Shown: positions 1 to 6,729 of the stretch, in pieces
Numbering within the stretch: the first letter of the stretch is position 1
How the letters are laid out: each line of letters starts with the position of its first letter
Source of the DNA: an uncultured Fretibacterium sp.
GTDB taxonomy: Bacteria > Synergistota > Synergistia > Synergistales > Aminobacteriaceae
Assembly: GCA_905373185.1 (NCBI GenBank)
Contig: CAJPSE010000032.1
Span: 1 to 11,778, forward strand
Direction of reading: 5' to 3'
DNA length: 11,778 nt
Notes under the pieces: generated by a model
The model's input: the letters and a program-made list of their open reading frames with translations, nothing else
Told to the model about the DNA's origin: nothing
Database searches by the model: none
Translations under genes and position numbers: made by a program

Positions 1-310
1 ATACCTCGAGGGATTCCCTGCCCTTGATCTGTTCCGGAGACCAGCCTTCCTCGAGCCGAGCCCTAAGAAGGGCTTGCAGCTCTTTGTCCTCCAGCTTGAA
101 GGTCGGCCGACAGCGTTTGCGGCGCAGACGATAGAGCTTGTCTGCCTCGTGGGCACTGTAGGCTCCCTTGACGAGATTACGCCGGAGCTCCCGGAGGACC
201 GTCGATGGACTTCGGTTCAGAGTACCGGCGATCTTTCGGATTCCATATCCCTGAGCACGAAGACACAGTATACTTTCTCGCTCTGTTGCTGTAAGATGGT
301 GGCAACCCAT
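1..310 (-). CDS. IS30-family transposase, N-terminal 103 residues (cut by window edge)
   Basis: Reading the minus strand from the ATG at 310 gives an open frame of 103 codons that runs off the window. It begins MGCHHLTATERESILCLR. Residues about 5-50 form the helix-turn-helix typical of IS30 transposases: a TxxER start, a GxxIRKIAGTLNRSPSTVLREL helix-turn-helix core, then RRN. A second recognisable block, RLEEGWSPEQIKGR, sits at about residues 85-99, which is the conserved W-S-P-E-Q-I motif ahead of the DDE catalytic domain. That domain lies outside the window, so intactness cannot be judged. AAGGAG lies 10 nt upstream of the ATG. The gene points the same way as the phosphatase unit, so transcripts from that unit would run into it. 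IS30-family identity is near certain; the activity of the copy is unknown. Confidence 0.9.
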   Translation of the reverse strand, partial: MGCHHLTATERESILCLRAQGYGIRKIAGTLNRSPSTVLRELRRNLVKGAYSAHEADKLYRLRRKRCRPTFKLEDKELQALLRARLEEGWSPEQIKGRESLEV

Positions 311-377
311 AGGTGTCAGTCTCCTTCGCTGTTTGTGCCTGCAAAACTCATTCTAGCGAATAACTGCCATCTATGGG
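306..377 (-). promoter_or_regulatory. Transposase leader: internal -10 and start-codon-sequestering inverted repeat
   Basis: CCCATAG (306-312) and CTATGGG (371-377) are perfect 7-base inverted repeats 58 nt apart. In a minus-strand transcript the downstream copy contains the transposase ATG. A TAGAAT -10 hexamer lies at 350-355 (minus). RNA starting about 7 nt after it would lack the upstream arm, while RNA running in from the phosphatase unit would carry both arms and could hide the start codon. No good -35 was found. The pairing is seen in the sequence; the regulatory meaning is inferred from known behaviour of other insertion sequences. Confidence 0.45.
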
Positions 378-384
378 CCTTTTT

Positions 385-510
385 TTATCTCCTCTCACCC
401 CCTGCTGTTGCGTTTAGATTGTAAATCCAAGAAATTTCGAATCCTATGCCCCTGAAGCGAACCTCCTTTTTCGCCGGGTGGTATTTCATTTCCAGTCTCT
501 GCTCGTTCAT
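385..510 (-). pseudogene. Small gene of unknown function truncated by the IS30-family insertion
   Basis: The ATG at 510 has an excellent ribosome binding site, GGAGGG 5 nt upstream. The frame reads MNEQRLEMKYHPAKKEVRF and then RGIGFEIS. After about 26 codons it enters the IS terminal repeat and stops at 385, giving a 41-residue chimera. The charged MKYHPAKKEVRF start looks like genuine coding sequence, but I do not recognise the family. It lies 155 nt downstream of the phosphatase on the same strand and probably belonged to that unit. The remainder of the gene should be found on the far side of the IS if the insertion was simple. The coding call is good; the function is unknown. Confidence 0.6.
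404..430 (-). repeat. Terminal inverted repeat of the IS30-family element (one end)
   Basis: On the minus strand this stretch reads TTTACAATCTAAACGCAACAG inward. Its core AACGCAACAG and the preceding AT-rich block resemble IS30-type ends. The matching partner repeat would lie outside the window, so the boundary is good to only a few bases. Confidence 0.6.
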
Positions 511-620
511 GATGTCCCTCCGGTTCCCTTGTGCTCCAAGGTTACGCGCTGCTTCGGTTCGGCCGTCAATCGGCTTTCGAGCCTCAGCCCTCTCGCGTCC
601 TCGTAATCCCTCTTGCTCAT
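507..620 (-). CDS. Possible 37-aa ORF coupled to the truncated gene by an ATGA overlap
   Basis: The ATG at 620 opens MSKRDYEDARGLRLESRL and runs 37 residues. Its TGA overlaps the start of the truncated gene (ATGA, 507-510), a typical sign of translational coupling. It is in the same frame as the phosphatase but lies after its stop. There is no ribosome binding site of its own; GGAGGGG is instead placed for an upstream ATG at 640 that gives only MQTIMGS. That mini-ORF in turn ends in ATGA over this start. It is charged and hydrophilic with no recognised domain, and could be chance. Confidence 0.25.
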   Translation of the reverse strand: MSKRDYEDARGLRLESRLTAEPKQRVTLEHKGTGGTS

Positions 621-665
621 GAGCCCATTATAGTCTGCATTCGGTTCCCCTCCCCGCTCACGGTC

Positions 666-1520
666 TCAGGTTGCGGAAGCAGCAGCCACATCCTGACGGG
701 TGATCACGGTAACGGTCACGTTGTCCTGATAAGGATTTTTCTTATCCAGAACGGCGCAGACCATCCGTTGGGCCCATTCCTGAGGATCCGGGACGAATGC
801 CTTGTGTATTTCCTCCAGTGTCAGGACCTTTGAGAGCCCGTCCGAACACAGCATGACGCTTGAACCGGGAAAGATAATTTTTTCACTCCCCCGGCTGACC
901 TCCTCGAGTTCGGTTATCCCGATGAAGCTCGTCAAAGCTTCCCTTGCCGGATGCGCCGCCGCGTCTTCCGCAGTCAGCAAACCGCACTGTACCGCAATCT
1001 CCAGCTCGTTGGCGTAGACGTGCTCTTTGTTCAAAAGACGAGGCTGCCCGTTATGACAAAGGTAAATATGGCTGTCTCCTACGGATATCCAATGGAGCGA
1101 ATGCGCGTGCATGACTGCCGCCACCAGCGTGGTGCCGCAATTCTCCTCCTGCCCCAGGCTACGGGCCAGGGAAAGGACTTCCTGGTTGCAGTGATGAACC
1201 GACCGCAGCAGCGCGTCGGGAATAGACTCGTTGCTTCCTTTGTCCCCATAAGCATTCCGAAAGGCGTTGACGGCACAGACAGCAGCCTCCCTGCCGTTCT
1301 GCAGGCCTCCCATGCCATCGCACAAAATCCCCAGAACCCCCCCGTGCCGAATGAAAGCAAAGTCATCCTCCTGCTGGGGATAATGAGGATAGAACCCGAA
1401 AAAATCCTGCTGCTCCCCGCGTTTGCCCACATTCTGGGCCATGCCGTAAAGCCCCCAGGGCCAGAGATTCCTGTTTGTCCTGACGCGGGTCGATCCGCAT
1501 CCCTCCGCTTTCATCTTCAT
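666..1520 (-). CDS. PP2C-family (PPM) serine/threonine protein phosphatase
   Basis: This 284-aa soluble enzyme should hydrolyse phosphoserine and phosphothreonine using two metal ions. The PPM motifs appear in order: EQQD (36-39), the metal-binding CDGMGG (67-72), CGTT (128-131), SVGDSHIYL (147-155), SDGLSK (226-231) and the C-terminal QDNVTV (265-270) with its metal-ligand Asp. No membrane segment or signal peptide is visible, so it is a single-domain cytoplasmic type. An open frame continues upstream to 1643, but I chose the ATG at 1520. It has GGAGGAGG about 9 nt upstream, and the promoter at 1562-1591 would leave longer starts untranscribed. Bacterial PP2Cs usually oppose a Hanks-type kinase; none is in the window. 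The small downstream gene on the same strand is broken by an IS. The family call is firm; the target is unknown. Confidence 0.93.
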   Translation of the reverse strand: MKMKAEGCGSTRVRTNRNLWPWGLYGMAQNVGKRGEQQDFFGFYPHYPQQEDDFAFIRHGGVLGILCDGMGGLQNGREAAVCAVNAFRNAYGDKGSNESIPDALLRSVHHCNQEVLSLARSLGQEENCGTTLVAAVMHAHSLHWISVGDSHIYLCHNGQPRLLNKEHVYANELEIAVQCGLLTAEDAAAHPAREALTSFIGITELEEVSRGSEKIIFPGSSVMLCSDGLSKVLTLEEIHKAFVPDPQEWAQRMVCAVLDKKNPYQDNVTVTVITRQDVAAASAT

Positions 1521-1561
1521 CCTGGTTCGCCTCCTCCAAAGGATCCTCACCCTCTGTTTGC

Positions 1562-1591
1562 AGTATATATGACGAGGTGCACCGATAACAA
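1562..1591 (-). promoter_or_regulatory. Promoter for the PP2C phosphatase
   Basis: On the minus strand TTGTTA (1586-1591) and TATACT (1562-1567) are 18 nt apart; an overlapping TATATA would give 16 nt. A start near 1555 leaves a leader of about 35 nt before the ATG at 1520 and supports that start. It is a sigma-70-like pattern seen by eye. Confidence 0.55.
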
Positions 1592-1687
1592 TGCGTGCAA
1601 AGAAGCGAAATTCCTCCAAGGCTGAGATGACGCGAACCTTCATCCGGATTTGGGAGGCGTCTCTTTATGCCGCTCATCCTGGATTTA

Positions 1688-1717
1688 TTGACAGACCGGC
1701 CCGGCTTCTGATAGAGT
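1688..1717 (+). promoter_or_regulatory. Candidate promoter for the leader of the transporter/molybdoenzyme cluster
   Basis: A perfect TTGACA (1688-1693) is followed after 18 nt by TAGAGT (1712-1717), a 4-of-6 match to the -10 consensus. It points towards the binding-protein gene at 2109 and would produce a long leader. A second start closer to 2109 is not excluded: TACAAT occurs at 2074-2079 but without a matching -35. Confidence 0.45.
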
Positions 1718-1733
1718 TTTCCCGATGCTTTCC

Positions 1734-1754
1734 TCCGGCGGAGAGCCCGCCGGA
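1734..1754 (+). terminator. GC-rich hairpin followed by AAATTTT, possible attenuator
   Basis: TCCGGCGG (1734-1741) pairs with CCGCCGGA (1747-1754) around a 5-nt loop and is followed by a short T-run. It lies about 10 nt after the predicted start of the plus-strand transcript. That position suits attenuation or 5' end protection better than ordinary termination. The T-run is short, so termination would be weak. Confidence 0.4.
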
Positions 1755-1766
1755 AATTTTCATGAG

Positions 1767-1892
1767 AAAGGAGGATTCCCCATGCACCGTCCCGAGACGT
1801 GATGCGCCCCCGGCGATGCACGTGATGCATTTTTGCCGCGGTCCGGGTCGGGACGCATGAGGGAGTCCGGATTCTTTCCCGCCTCCGTCTGA
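1767..1892 (+). other. Strong ribosome binding site and chain of overlapping mini-ORFs in the leader
   Basis: AAAGGAGG (1767-1774) stands 7 nt before an ATG that encodes only MHRPET. The stop of this ORF overlaps the next start (TGATG), and the pattern repeats: MRPRRCT (1802-1825), MHFCRGPGRDA (1825-1860) and, by ATGA, an 11-residue ORF (1857-1892). Such an optimal binding site in front of six codons suggests a regulatory leader peptide. The later overlaps may be chance in ATG/TGA-rich sequence. There is no similarity to known leader peptides that I recognise. Confidence 0.3.
1815..1830. repeat. 16-bp motif, copy A (GATGCACGTGATGCAT)
   Basis: This copy matches the sequence at 8351-8366 in 15 of 16 positions. 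It contains the inverted arms ATGCA/TGCAT around 5 nt. Both copies lie in intergenic DNA 118-127 nt after a TTGACA hexamer, so a shared operator or a shared small coding or RNA element is possible. Confidence 0.5.
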
Positions 1893-2000
1893 TCCTTCCT
1901 CCCGATAATTTTTTCCGTGGATTCATACCCTTCTTCTTGCAGGAGTGGAAGGCTTGTCCCCCTTTGGATCGCCACGTCACGATGCAGGCCCGTTTTTTGT

Positions 2001-2029
2001 CCGAGAGCCCCCGGCCGCCGGGGACTCGG
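2001..2029 (+). promoter_or_regulatory. Strong GC hairpin in the leader
   Basis: CCGAG (2001-2005) pairs with CTCGG (2025-2029) and CCCCGG (2009-2014) with CCGGGG (2018-2023), around a 3-nt loop. It is followed by GCGCTTTTG, too weak a T-run for a confident terminator. It sits about 80 nt before the binding-protein gene and may be a leader structure or attenuator. Confidence 0.35.
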
Positions 2030-2108
2030 GCGCTTTTGCCGCGTGCCGCATAACCCTGGCTTTTTTCAAAAAATACAATGAGATCGAAAACGATCATGGG
2101 AGGAAATC

Positions 2109-2924
2109 ATGAACGTCAGAAAACTTGGTTGGGTTGGGCTCCTTGCCGTTGCGGTCATGTCGGGGTTCGTCCTCCGCGGGACGGACCTCCGCAGGGCCGA
2201 CGCGGCCGATCAGCCGGGAGAGAACAAGATCGTCGTGATCTCGTCGAACTCGGCTCCTCCATACAGTTATTTCGAGGGCAAAATTCATGTCGGGTTCGAG
2301 GTGGATTTTTGGGACGAGATTGCCCGCCGTACCGGCCTGACGGTTCAGTTCGAGACCTCGGGGTTCAGCGGGCTGTTCGGTTCCCTTGATTCCGGCCGTG
2401 TGGACGCCGTCTCCTGCTTCATGGGGATTACGCCGCAGAGGCAGGAAAAATTCGCCTTTTCCGTGCCCTATGCCGTGGACCCGCTGGGGTTCTTCGTCGC
2501 GGTGGACAGTCCCATCCAGTCCGTGGAGGAGCTCGAGGGGAAGGTCGTCGCGGTCGAGGACGGCGCGCAGGGGCAGCTGGAGCTGAACGCCCTGATTGCG
2601 CAGGGGAAGAAGTATACTCCCAAGGTTTATGGGGACGGGACCTCGGGGATCATGGACGTCGCCATGGGGCGAGTCGACTCGCACCTGACCTCGGTGGCTC
2701 AGGAGCACTTCGATATGAGGCTCATGAAGCTCTCTCTGCGCCAGCTTCCCGGGAATCTCTCGGAAAGGGAGGTCGGGGTTGTTTTTCGCAAGGAGGATGC
2801 GTCCATGGCCTCCAGGATCGAGAGGATCAACGAGGCCATCGGGGCGATGCTCGCGGATGGGACGATCGGACGCCTGACCGAGAGGTGGCTCGGCGTCGAC
2901 CTTTCCATCAAGAAGGGGCAATAA
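2109..2924 (+). CDS. ABC transporter substrate-binding protein, polar amino acid type (SBP_bac_3 family)
   Basis: This 271-aa protein should capture an amino acid or similar compound outside the membrane and pass it to the permease/ATPase pair encoded at 6783-8205. A positively charged start and hydrophobic stretch (residues about 4-25) form an export signal, with possible cleavage near ADA (30-33). The mature part shows family 3 landmarks: PPYSY (50-54), GFEVDFWDEIARRTGL (62-77), and ITPQRQEKFAFSVPY (107-121), in which Arg111 matches the residue that binds the substrate alpha-carboxylate. No lipobox cysteine is visible. The start is supported by GGGAGGAAATC. The molybdoenzyme gene follows after 15 nt, so the two are probably co-transcribed. 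The ligand cannot be named from sequence alone; an amino acid or aromatic/amine derivative processed by the next gene is an inference. Confidence 0.9.
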   Translation: MNVRKLGWVGLLAVAVMSGFVLRGTDLRRADAADQPGENKIVVISSNSAPPYSYFEGKIHVGFEVDFWDEIARRTGLTVQFETSGFSGLFGSLDSGRVDAVSCFMGITPQRQEKFAFSVPYAVDPLGFFVAVDSPIQSVEELEGKVVAVEDGAQGQLELNALIAQGKKYTPKVYGDGTSGIMDVAMGRVDSHLTSVAQEHFDMRLMKLSLRQLPGNLSEREVGVVFRKEDASMASRIERINEAIGAMLADGTIGRLTERWLGVDLSIKKGQ

Positions 2925-2939
2925 GCCCCCTCCGGCGGC

Positions 2940-5201
2940 ATGAACGAAGCGAAGATGGAATCCCGCACGCTCCGCCTCAGGGCCGGAAGCGCCGGGGAGA
3001 CGTCGAGGAGGGCCGAGCGCCTGCCGACCCGGGGCCCGGGGGAGATCGTGAGGGTCCCCACCGTATGCCGCATGTGCGGTCAGGATACCGGCTGCGGGGC
3101 GATAGCCCTGGTGCGGGACGGTCGCCTGCTCGGCCTGGAGGGGATGAAGGAGGCCCCCCACAACCGGGGCAGCCTCTGCGCCCGGGCCCATGCGGCCCCC
3201 GAATGGCTTTATTCCCCGCAGCGGCTGAAATCCGCCTTGGTGCGGCAGGGAGGGCGCAGGGGAGCGCCCTGGGTCCCGATTCCCTGGAGGGAGGCGCTCG
3301 ACCTTCTGGCGGAGCGCCTGCTGGACGAGAAGAAACGCTACGGGGCGGAGTCCCTGGCCGTGCTCTCGCCGGCCAGGCGCAGCTACTGCGGGTACATGAT
3401 GCGCCTCCTGATGGCCCACGGGAGCCCAAATTACGGTCACAGCGGCATCTGCTACGTTCAGCGGAGCATGCCCTTCACCTACACCCTGGGCGGCCATCGC
3501 CCTCCGGCCGCGGACTACGCCCAGGCCGACCTGATGCTGCTCTGGGGACGGAGCCCCACCTGCGCCAGTGCGCCGATGGGGGCGCTGCGTGCCCTGACGG
3601 AGGCCAGGCGGCGGGGCATGCGCGTGGTGGTGATCAAACCCACTCAAGGCGGGGAGGGCCGTTTTTCCGACGAATGGCTGGCGCTCCGTCCCGGGACGGA
3701 CGCGGCCCTGGCCCTGTCCATGCTGCACGTGGTGATCGGCGAGGAGCTTTACGATCGGGGTTTCGTGAGGGATTGGTGCTTCGGGTTCGAGGAGCTCGCG
3801 GAACACGTGCGGCAGTACACGCCCCAATGGGCGGAGGGCATCACGGGGGTCCCGGCCGGACAAATCCGCGAGGTGGCTCGGCGTTACGCATCGACGCCCC
3901 GGGCGGCCATCGACCTGGGCAACGGCATCGAGCACGCGCCCGGCTGCAGCGACGCCGCCCGGGCCGTCGCCATGCTGATTGCCCTGACGGGACACCTGGA
4001 GAGGCCGGGAGGCAACTTGTGGCCGCCCCGGTTCTCGATGCCCGCGCTGAAGAACATCGAGCTGAAGGAGCGGATCACGGAGGAGCTGGCCTCACGTCTG
4101 GTGGCGCCGGAGATGCCCCTCGGCCTCCAGCCGTGGGAGCTGGGGCTGGCCTCCTCCTACAAGGGGATCCTCGACAGTATCCTCACGGAGAAGCCCTATC
4201 CGATCCGCACCCTGATCGCCGCGGGGACTCAGCCCCTGGCGAGCGGCAGGGGGGCCAAGACGACCCGGGCCGCCCTGGAGAAGGTGGGGTTCTTCGTCGT
4301 GGTGGACGTGATGGAGACGGCGGAGATGGAGTACGCCGACCTGGTGATTCCCGTGGCCACCTTCCTGGAGTGCGAGTGCTCCCTGGTGTCGTGGGGCCCC
4401 TGGCTGATGGCTCCCACCCGTGCGGTGGGGCCTCTGGGGGACTATGGGTCCGACACCGACTTCTGGGTTCAGCTGGGGTGCCGGCTGGGATACCCCGGCC
4501 TCTTCTGGAACGGGGACGTCGAGCGGAGCTTCGACGAGCAGCTGGAGCCCACGGGGTTGACGATGGCCGAGCTGAGGAAACATCCCTTTGGGGTCTCGGG
4601 AGCCGTTCTGCCACGGACCTACGAGAGGTACGGGGAATTCTTTGGCGCCGTCGGCCCTAGGCTGGACCGATCGCCCTATCTCCCCAGGGGGAAGGTCGCG
4701 CTCTACAACGAGGAGTTCGAGGCCGCGGGGCTCTCGCCCCTCCCGGAGTGGCGGGAGGTCCCCGAGGGGGTTACGGCGACGCCGGACCTGGCGGAGCGGT
4801 TCCCCCTGATCCTGTCCGATCATCACGGGTCCGTGATGTACAACTCGAGCTGGCTGCGGAACGTCCCATCACTGCGGAGGATGGCGCCGGAGCCGGAGCT
4901 CGAGATTCACCCCGAGACGGCGCGGAGCTGCGGCGTTGCCGACGGCGACAGGGTGGAGGTGCGTTCCCCTCACGGGACGATGGAGGTCCGGGCCAGGGTC
5001 ACCGAGGATATCCGCAGGGATACGGTCATGATCCTGCACGGCTTCTGGCAGGGGTGCGAGGAGCTGGGGCTTCCGGGCTACAGCCTGTTCGACGGCGGGG
5101 CCAACCCCAACAACCTCTATCCCCTGGGGGAGCACGCGCGGGACCCGGCGGTGACGGCCAACAGTTCCCAGACCCTGGTAACCGTGAGGCGGATCGAATA
5201 A
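2940..5201 (+). CDS. Molybdopterin oxidoreductase (DMSO reductase family), single-subunit, probably cytoplasmic
   Basis: This 753-aa member of the Mo/W-bisPGD superfamily has the usual domain order. An N-terminal 4Fe-4S site uses Cys43, 46, 52 and 80, the central Mo-binding domains follow, and a C-terminal dinucleotide-binding domain spans about 621-753 (starting LILSDHHGS). Cys171 in GHSGICYVQR lies where the Mo ligand is expected, as in PsrA/PhsA-type or acetylene-hydratase-type enzymes. Typical blocks RPGTDAALALS (250-260) and LIALTGHLERPGGN are present. The CX2CX5C spacing differs from the common CX2CX3C. No twin-arginine or other signal is seen, and no electron-transfer or membrane subunit is adjacent. 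It may therefore work in the cytoplasm with a general electron carrier, or catalyse a non-redox or dehydroxylation-type reaction. The start is uncertain: there is no clear ribosome binding site, and ATG 2955 is an alternative. It lies between transporter genes. Confidence 0.92.
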   Translation: MNEAKMESRTLRLRAGSAGETSRRAERLPTRGPGEIVRVPTVCRMCGQDTGCGAIALVRDGRLLGLEGMKEAPHNRGSLCARAHAAPEWLYSPQRLKSALVRQGGRRGAPWVPIPWREALDLLAERLLDEKKRYGAESLAVLSPARRSYCGYMMRLLMAHGSPNYGHSGICYVQRSMPFTYTLGGHRPPAADYAQADLMLLWGRSPTCASAPMGALRALTEARRRGMRVVVIKPTQGGEGRFSDEWLALRPGTDAALALSMLHVVIGEELYDRGFVRDWCFGFEELAEHVRQYTPQWAEGITGVPAGQIREVARRYASTPRAAIDLGNGIEHAPGCSDAARAVAMLIALTGHLERPGGNLWPPRFSMPALKNIELKERITEELASRLVAPEMPLGLQPWELGLASSYKGILDSILTEKPYPIRTLIAAGTQPLASGRGAKTTRAALEKVGFFVVVDVMETAEMEYADLVIPVATFLECECSLVSWGPWLMAPTRAVGPLGDYGSDTDFWVQLGCRLGYPGLFWNGDVERSFDEQLEPTGLTMAELRKHPFGVSGAVLPRTYERYGEFFGAVGPRLDRSPYLPRGKVALYNEEFEAAGLSPLPEWREVPEGVTATPDLAERFPLILSDHHGSVMYNSSWLRNVPSLRRMAPEPELEIHPETARSCGVADGDRVEVRSPHGTMEVRARVTEDIRRDTVMILHGFWQGCEELGLPGYSLFDGGANPNNLYPLGEHARDPAVTANSSQTLVTVRRIE

Positions 5202-5300
5202 AGGGAGGGCTTGCGGGGACGGGAAGCGTTTTTCGATATCGAGCCTCGTCTTGAAATTTTGACGGAATTTTGTCTTGGAGCCTTGTCTCGGAAAGGACGG

Positions 5301-6713
5301 ATGCAGAAAATGGTGGAATCGGAACGGCGGCATCAGCGGATGCCCTCCCTGACCCAGGCGGTCTGGGCTCTCGCCTTCGTGATCGCGGTGATCGTGGTCG
5401 GTATTCGACAGAAGGTGGGCATGACGGCCCCGCTGGCCATGGGGGCCATGGCGGCGGCCTGCGTCTCGCTGCTGCTCGGCAGCTCGTGGAGGAGCGTCCA
5501 GCAGGGCATTGTCCAAGGGATATCGCAGAGCCTGGCGGCCGTCTGCATCATCATTTTGGTTGGAATGCTGATCGGCCTGTGGATCGTGGGCGGGACTGTG
5601 CCGACGATCATCTATTACGGGCTGCACCTGATCTATCCCGAGATGTTCCTCCCCGTGACCTTCGTGATCTGCTGCATCACATCCCTCGCCACGGGGACCT
5701 CCTTCGGGACGATCGGCACGGTCGGCCTGGCCCTGATGAGCATCGGGCTCGGCCTCGGCGTCCCGTCGGCCATGACGGCGGGGGCCATCGCCTCGGGCGC
5801 CTTCTTCGGCGACAAGATGTCCCCCCTGTCGGACACAACGAACGTCGCTCCGGCCATAGCCGGGACCGACCTCTTCAAGCACATCGGGTCCATGCTCTGG
5901 ACGACGGTCCCCGCCGCCGTGATCTCCTTCGGGCTTTATTGGTTCATCGGAAGGGACTATGGGGCGGGCCAGGTGAATTGGGAGACGGTGAACGAGATCC
6001 GGTCGACCCTGGCGGGCACCTTCTCGCTCGGCGCCGTCACGCTGATTCCCGCCGTCCTCGTGATCCTGCTGTCGGTGTTCAGGATCCCCGCGCTGGCGAC
6101 CCTGACGCTGGGGATCTGCTGCAGCGGCCTCTGCGCCGCGTTCTCTCAGGGTCTGGGGTTCAAGGCCCTCCTGGCGGCCTCCATGCATGGATACAGCAGC
6201 GCCACAGGGGTCGCCATGGTGGATAAAATCCTCTCCCGTGGTGGAATCGACATGATGTCGGGGACGCTCATCATGCTCATCGGGGCCATGGCCATGGGGG
6301 GCCTTCTGGAGCAGAGCCGCGTGCTCTCGGTCATCATCGAGGCCCTGATGCACCGCGTGAGGGGAGCCCTGGGGCTGATCCTCTCGACGATCGCCGCCTG
6401 CTACGCGACCCTGGGGGTGACGGGCAACATGATGCTGGCGATCATCCTCCCGGGAAAGACCTTCAAGCCCGTTTTCGACCGGATGGGCATAGCTCCCGAG
6501 GTCCTCTCGAGGACCCTGGAGGACGCGGGCACCCTGGGAAGCGTGCTCGTCCCGTGGGGGATCCCGGCCCTGTTCCTCATGGGGGCGCTCTCCGTCGACG
6601 CCTCCTTCATCCCCTACGTCTTTCTGAGCCTGTTCTCGCCGCTCTTCGCCATCCTCTACGCCGCCACGGGGTTCGCGTTCCGGCGCGAGGCGCGAGATCC
6701 CTCCGTGGACTGA
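5301..6713 (+). CDS. nhaC: NhaC-family Na+/H+ (or Na+-coupled metabolite) antiporter
   Basis: This is a 470-aa integral membrane protein with about 11-12 hydrophobic segments. The NhaC signature GAFFGDKMSPLSDTTNVAPA lies at 166-185, preceded by TSFGTIGTVGLALMSIGLGLGVPSAM, and GVTGNMMLAIILPG occurs near the C-terminus. NhaC proteins exchange Na+ for H+. Some relatives (MleN type) exchange carboxylates, so the substrate could also be a product of the neighbouring molybdoenzyme. The frame is open to a TTG at 5211, but I chose the ATG at 5301 with GGAAAGGA just upstream; ATG 5340 is another option. Length is normal for the family. It is 99 nt after the molybdoenzyme, in the same direction. Family identity is firm; the transported ion or solute is inferred. 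Confidence 0.9.
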   Translation: MQKMVESERRHQRMPSLTQAVWALAFVIAVIVVGIRQKVGMTAPLAMGAMAAACVSLLLGSSWRSVQQGIVQGISQSLAAVCIIILVGMLIGLWIVGGTVPTIIYYGLHLIYPEMFLPVTFVICCITSLATGTSFGTIGTVGLALMSIGLGLGVPSAMTAGAIASGAFFGDKMSPLSDTTNVAPAIAGTDLFKHIGSMLWTTVPAAVISFGLYWFIGRDYGAGQVNWETVNEIRSTLAGTFSLGAVTLIPAVLVILLSVFRIPALATLTLGICCSGLCAAFSQGLGFKALLAASMHGYSSATGVAMVDKILSRGGIDMMSGTLIMLIGAMAMGGLLEQSRVLSVIIEALMHRVRGALGLILSTIAACYATLGVTGNMMLAIILPGKTFKPVFDRMGIAPEVLSRTLEDAGTLGSVLVPWGIPALFLMGALSVDASFIPYVFLSLFSPLFAILYAATGFAFRREARDPSVD

Positions 6714-6729
6714 CGGGATGGCGCGAACC

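Larger units (their letters stand above)
1..430 (-). mobile_element. IS30-family insertion sequence, left end only (continues beyond base 1)
   Basis: The element runs from a terminal inverted repeat near 404-430 leftwards off the window and carries a transposase start at 310. The family call rests on the N-terminal transposase sequence and on the end motif AACGCAACAG, which resembles IS30-type ends as I remember them. The leader of about 100 bp between the end and the ATG is ordinary for this family. The element interrupts a small minus-strand gene (see 385-510). The exact outer base and target duplication cannot be fixed, because only one end is present. Confidence 0.8.
1521..2108. other. 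Divergent control region without a convincing protein gene
   Basis: These 588 bases separate the minus-strand phosphatase from the plus-strand transporter cluster. The longer frames here lack ribosome binding sites and family resemblance. The region holds two divergent promoters, two GC-rich hairpins (1734-1754, 2001-2029), a strong ribosome binding site before mini-ORFs (1767-1892) and the 16-bp motif at 1815. It ends in an AT-rich stretch (2061-2100) and then GGGAGGAAATC before the ATG at 2109. From the plus-strand promoter the leader would be roughly 385 nt. I recognise no known riboswitch class in it. Confidence 0.6.

Noticed and set aside
74..424. Plus-strand 116-codon frame at the left edge
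   Set aside because: It is opposite the IS30 transposase start, crosses the IS end, and shows no family resemblance.
627..632. TATAAT on the minus strand downstream of the phosphatase as a promoter
   Set aside because: No acceptable -35 hexamer lies 15-19 nt upstream, and the hexamer falls within a possible mini-ORF.
2094..3995. Long minus-strand open frame (633 codons) opposite the binding protein and molybdoenzyme
   Set aside because: It is a shadow of high-GC codon use in the plus-strand genes: Arg/Pro/Gly/His-rich, low in hydrophobic order, and without a family motif.
5233..5242. 10-bp perfect palindrome TCGATATCGA between the molybdoenzyme and nhaC genes
   Set aside because: It is isolated and not repeated elsewhere in the window; a palindrome this short can be chance.
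5251..5287. TTGAAA/TTGACG hexamers before nhaC as an internal promoter
   Set aside because: No -10-like hexamer stands at a suitable distance from either.
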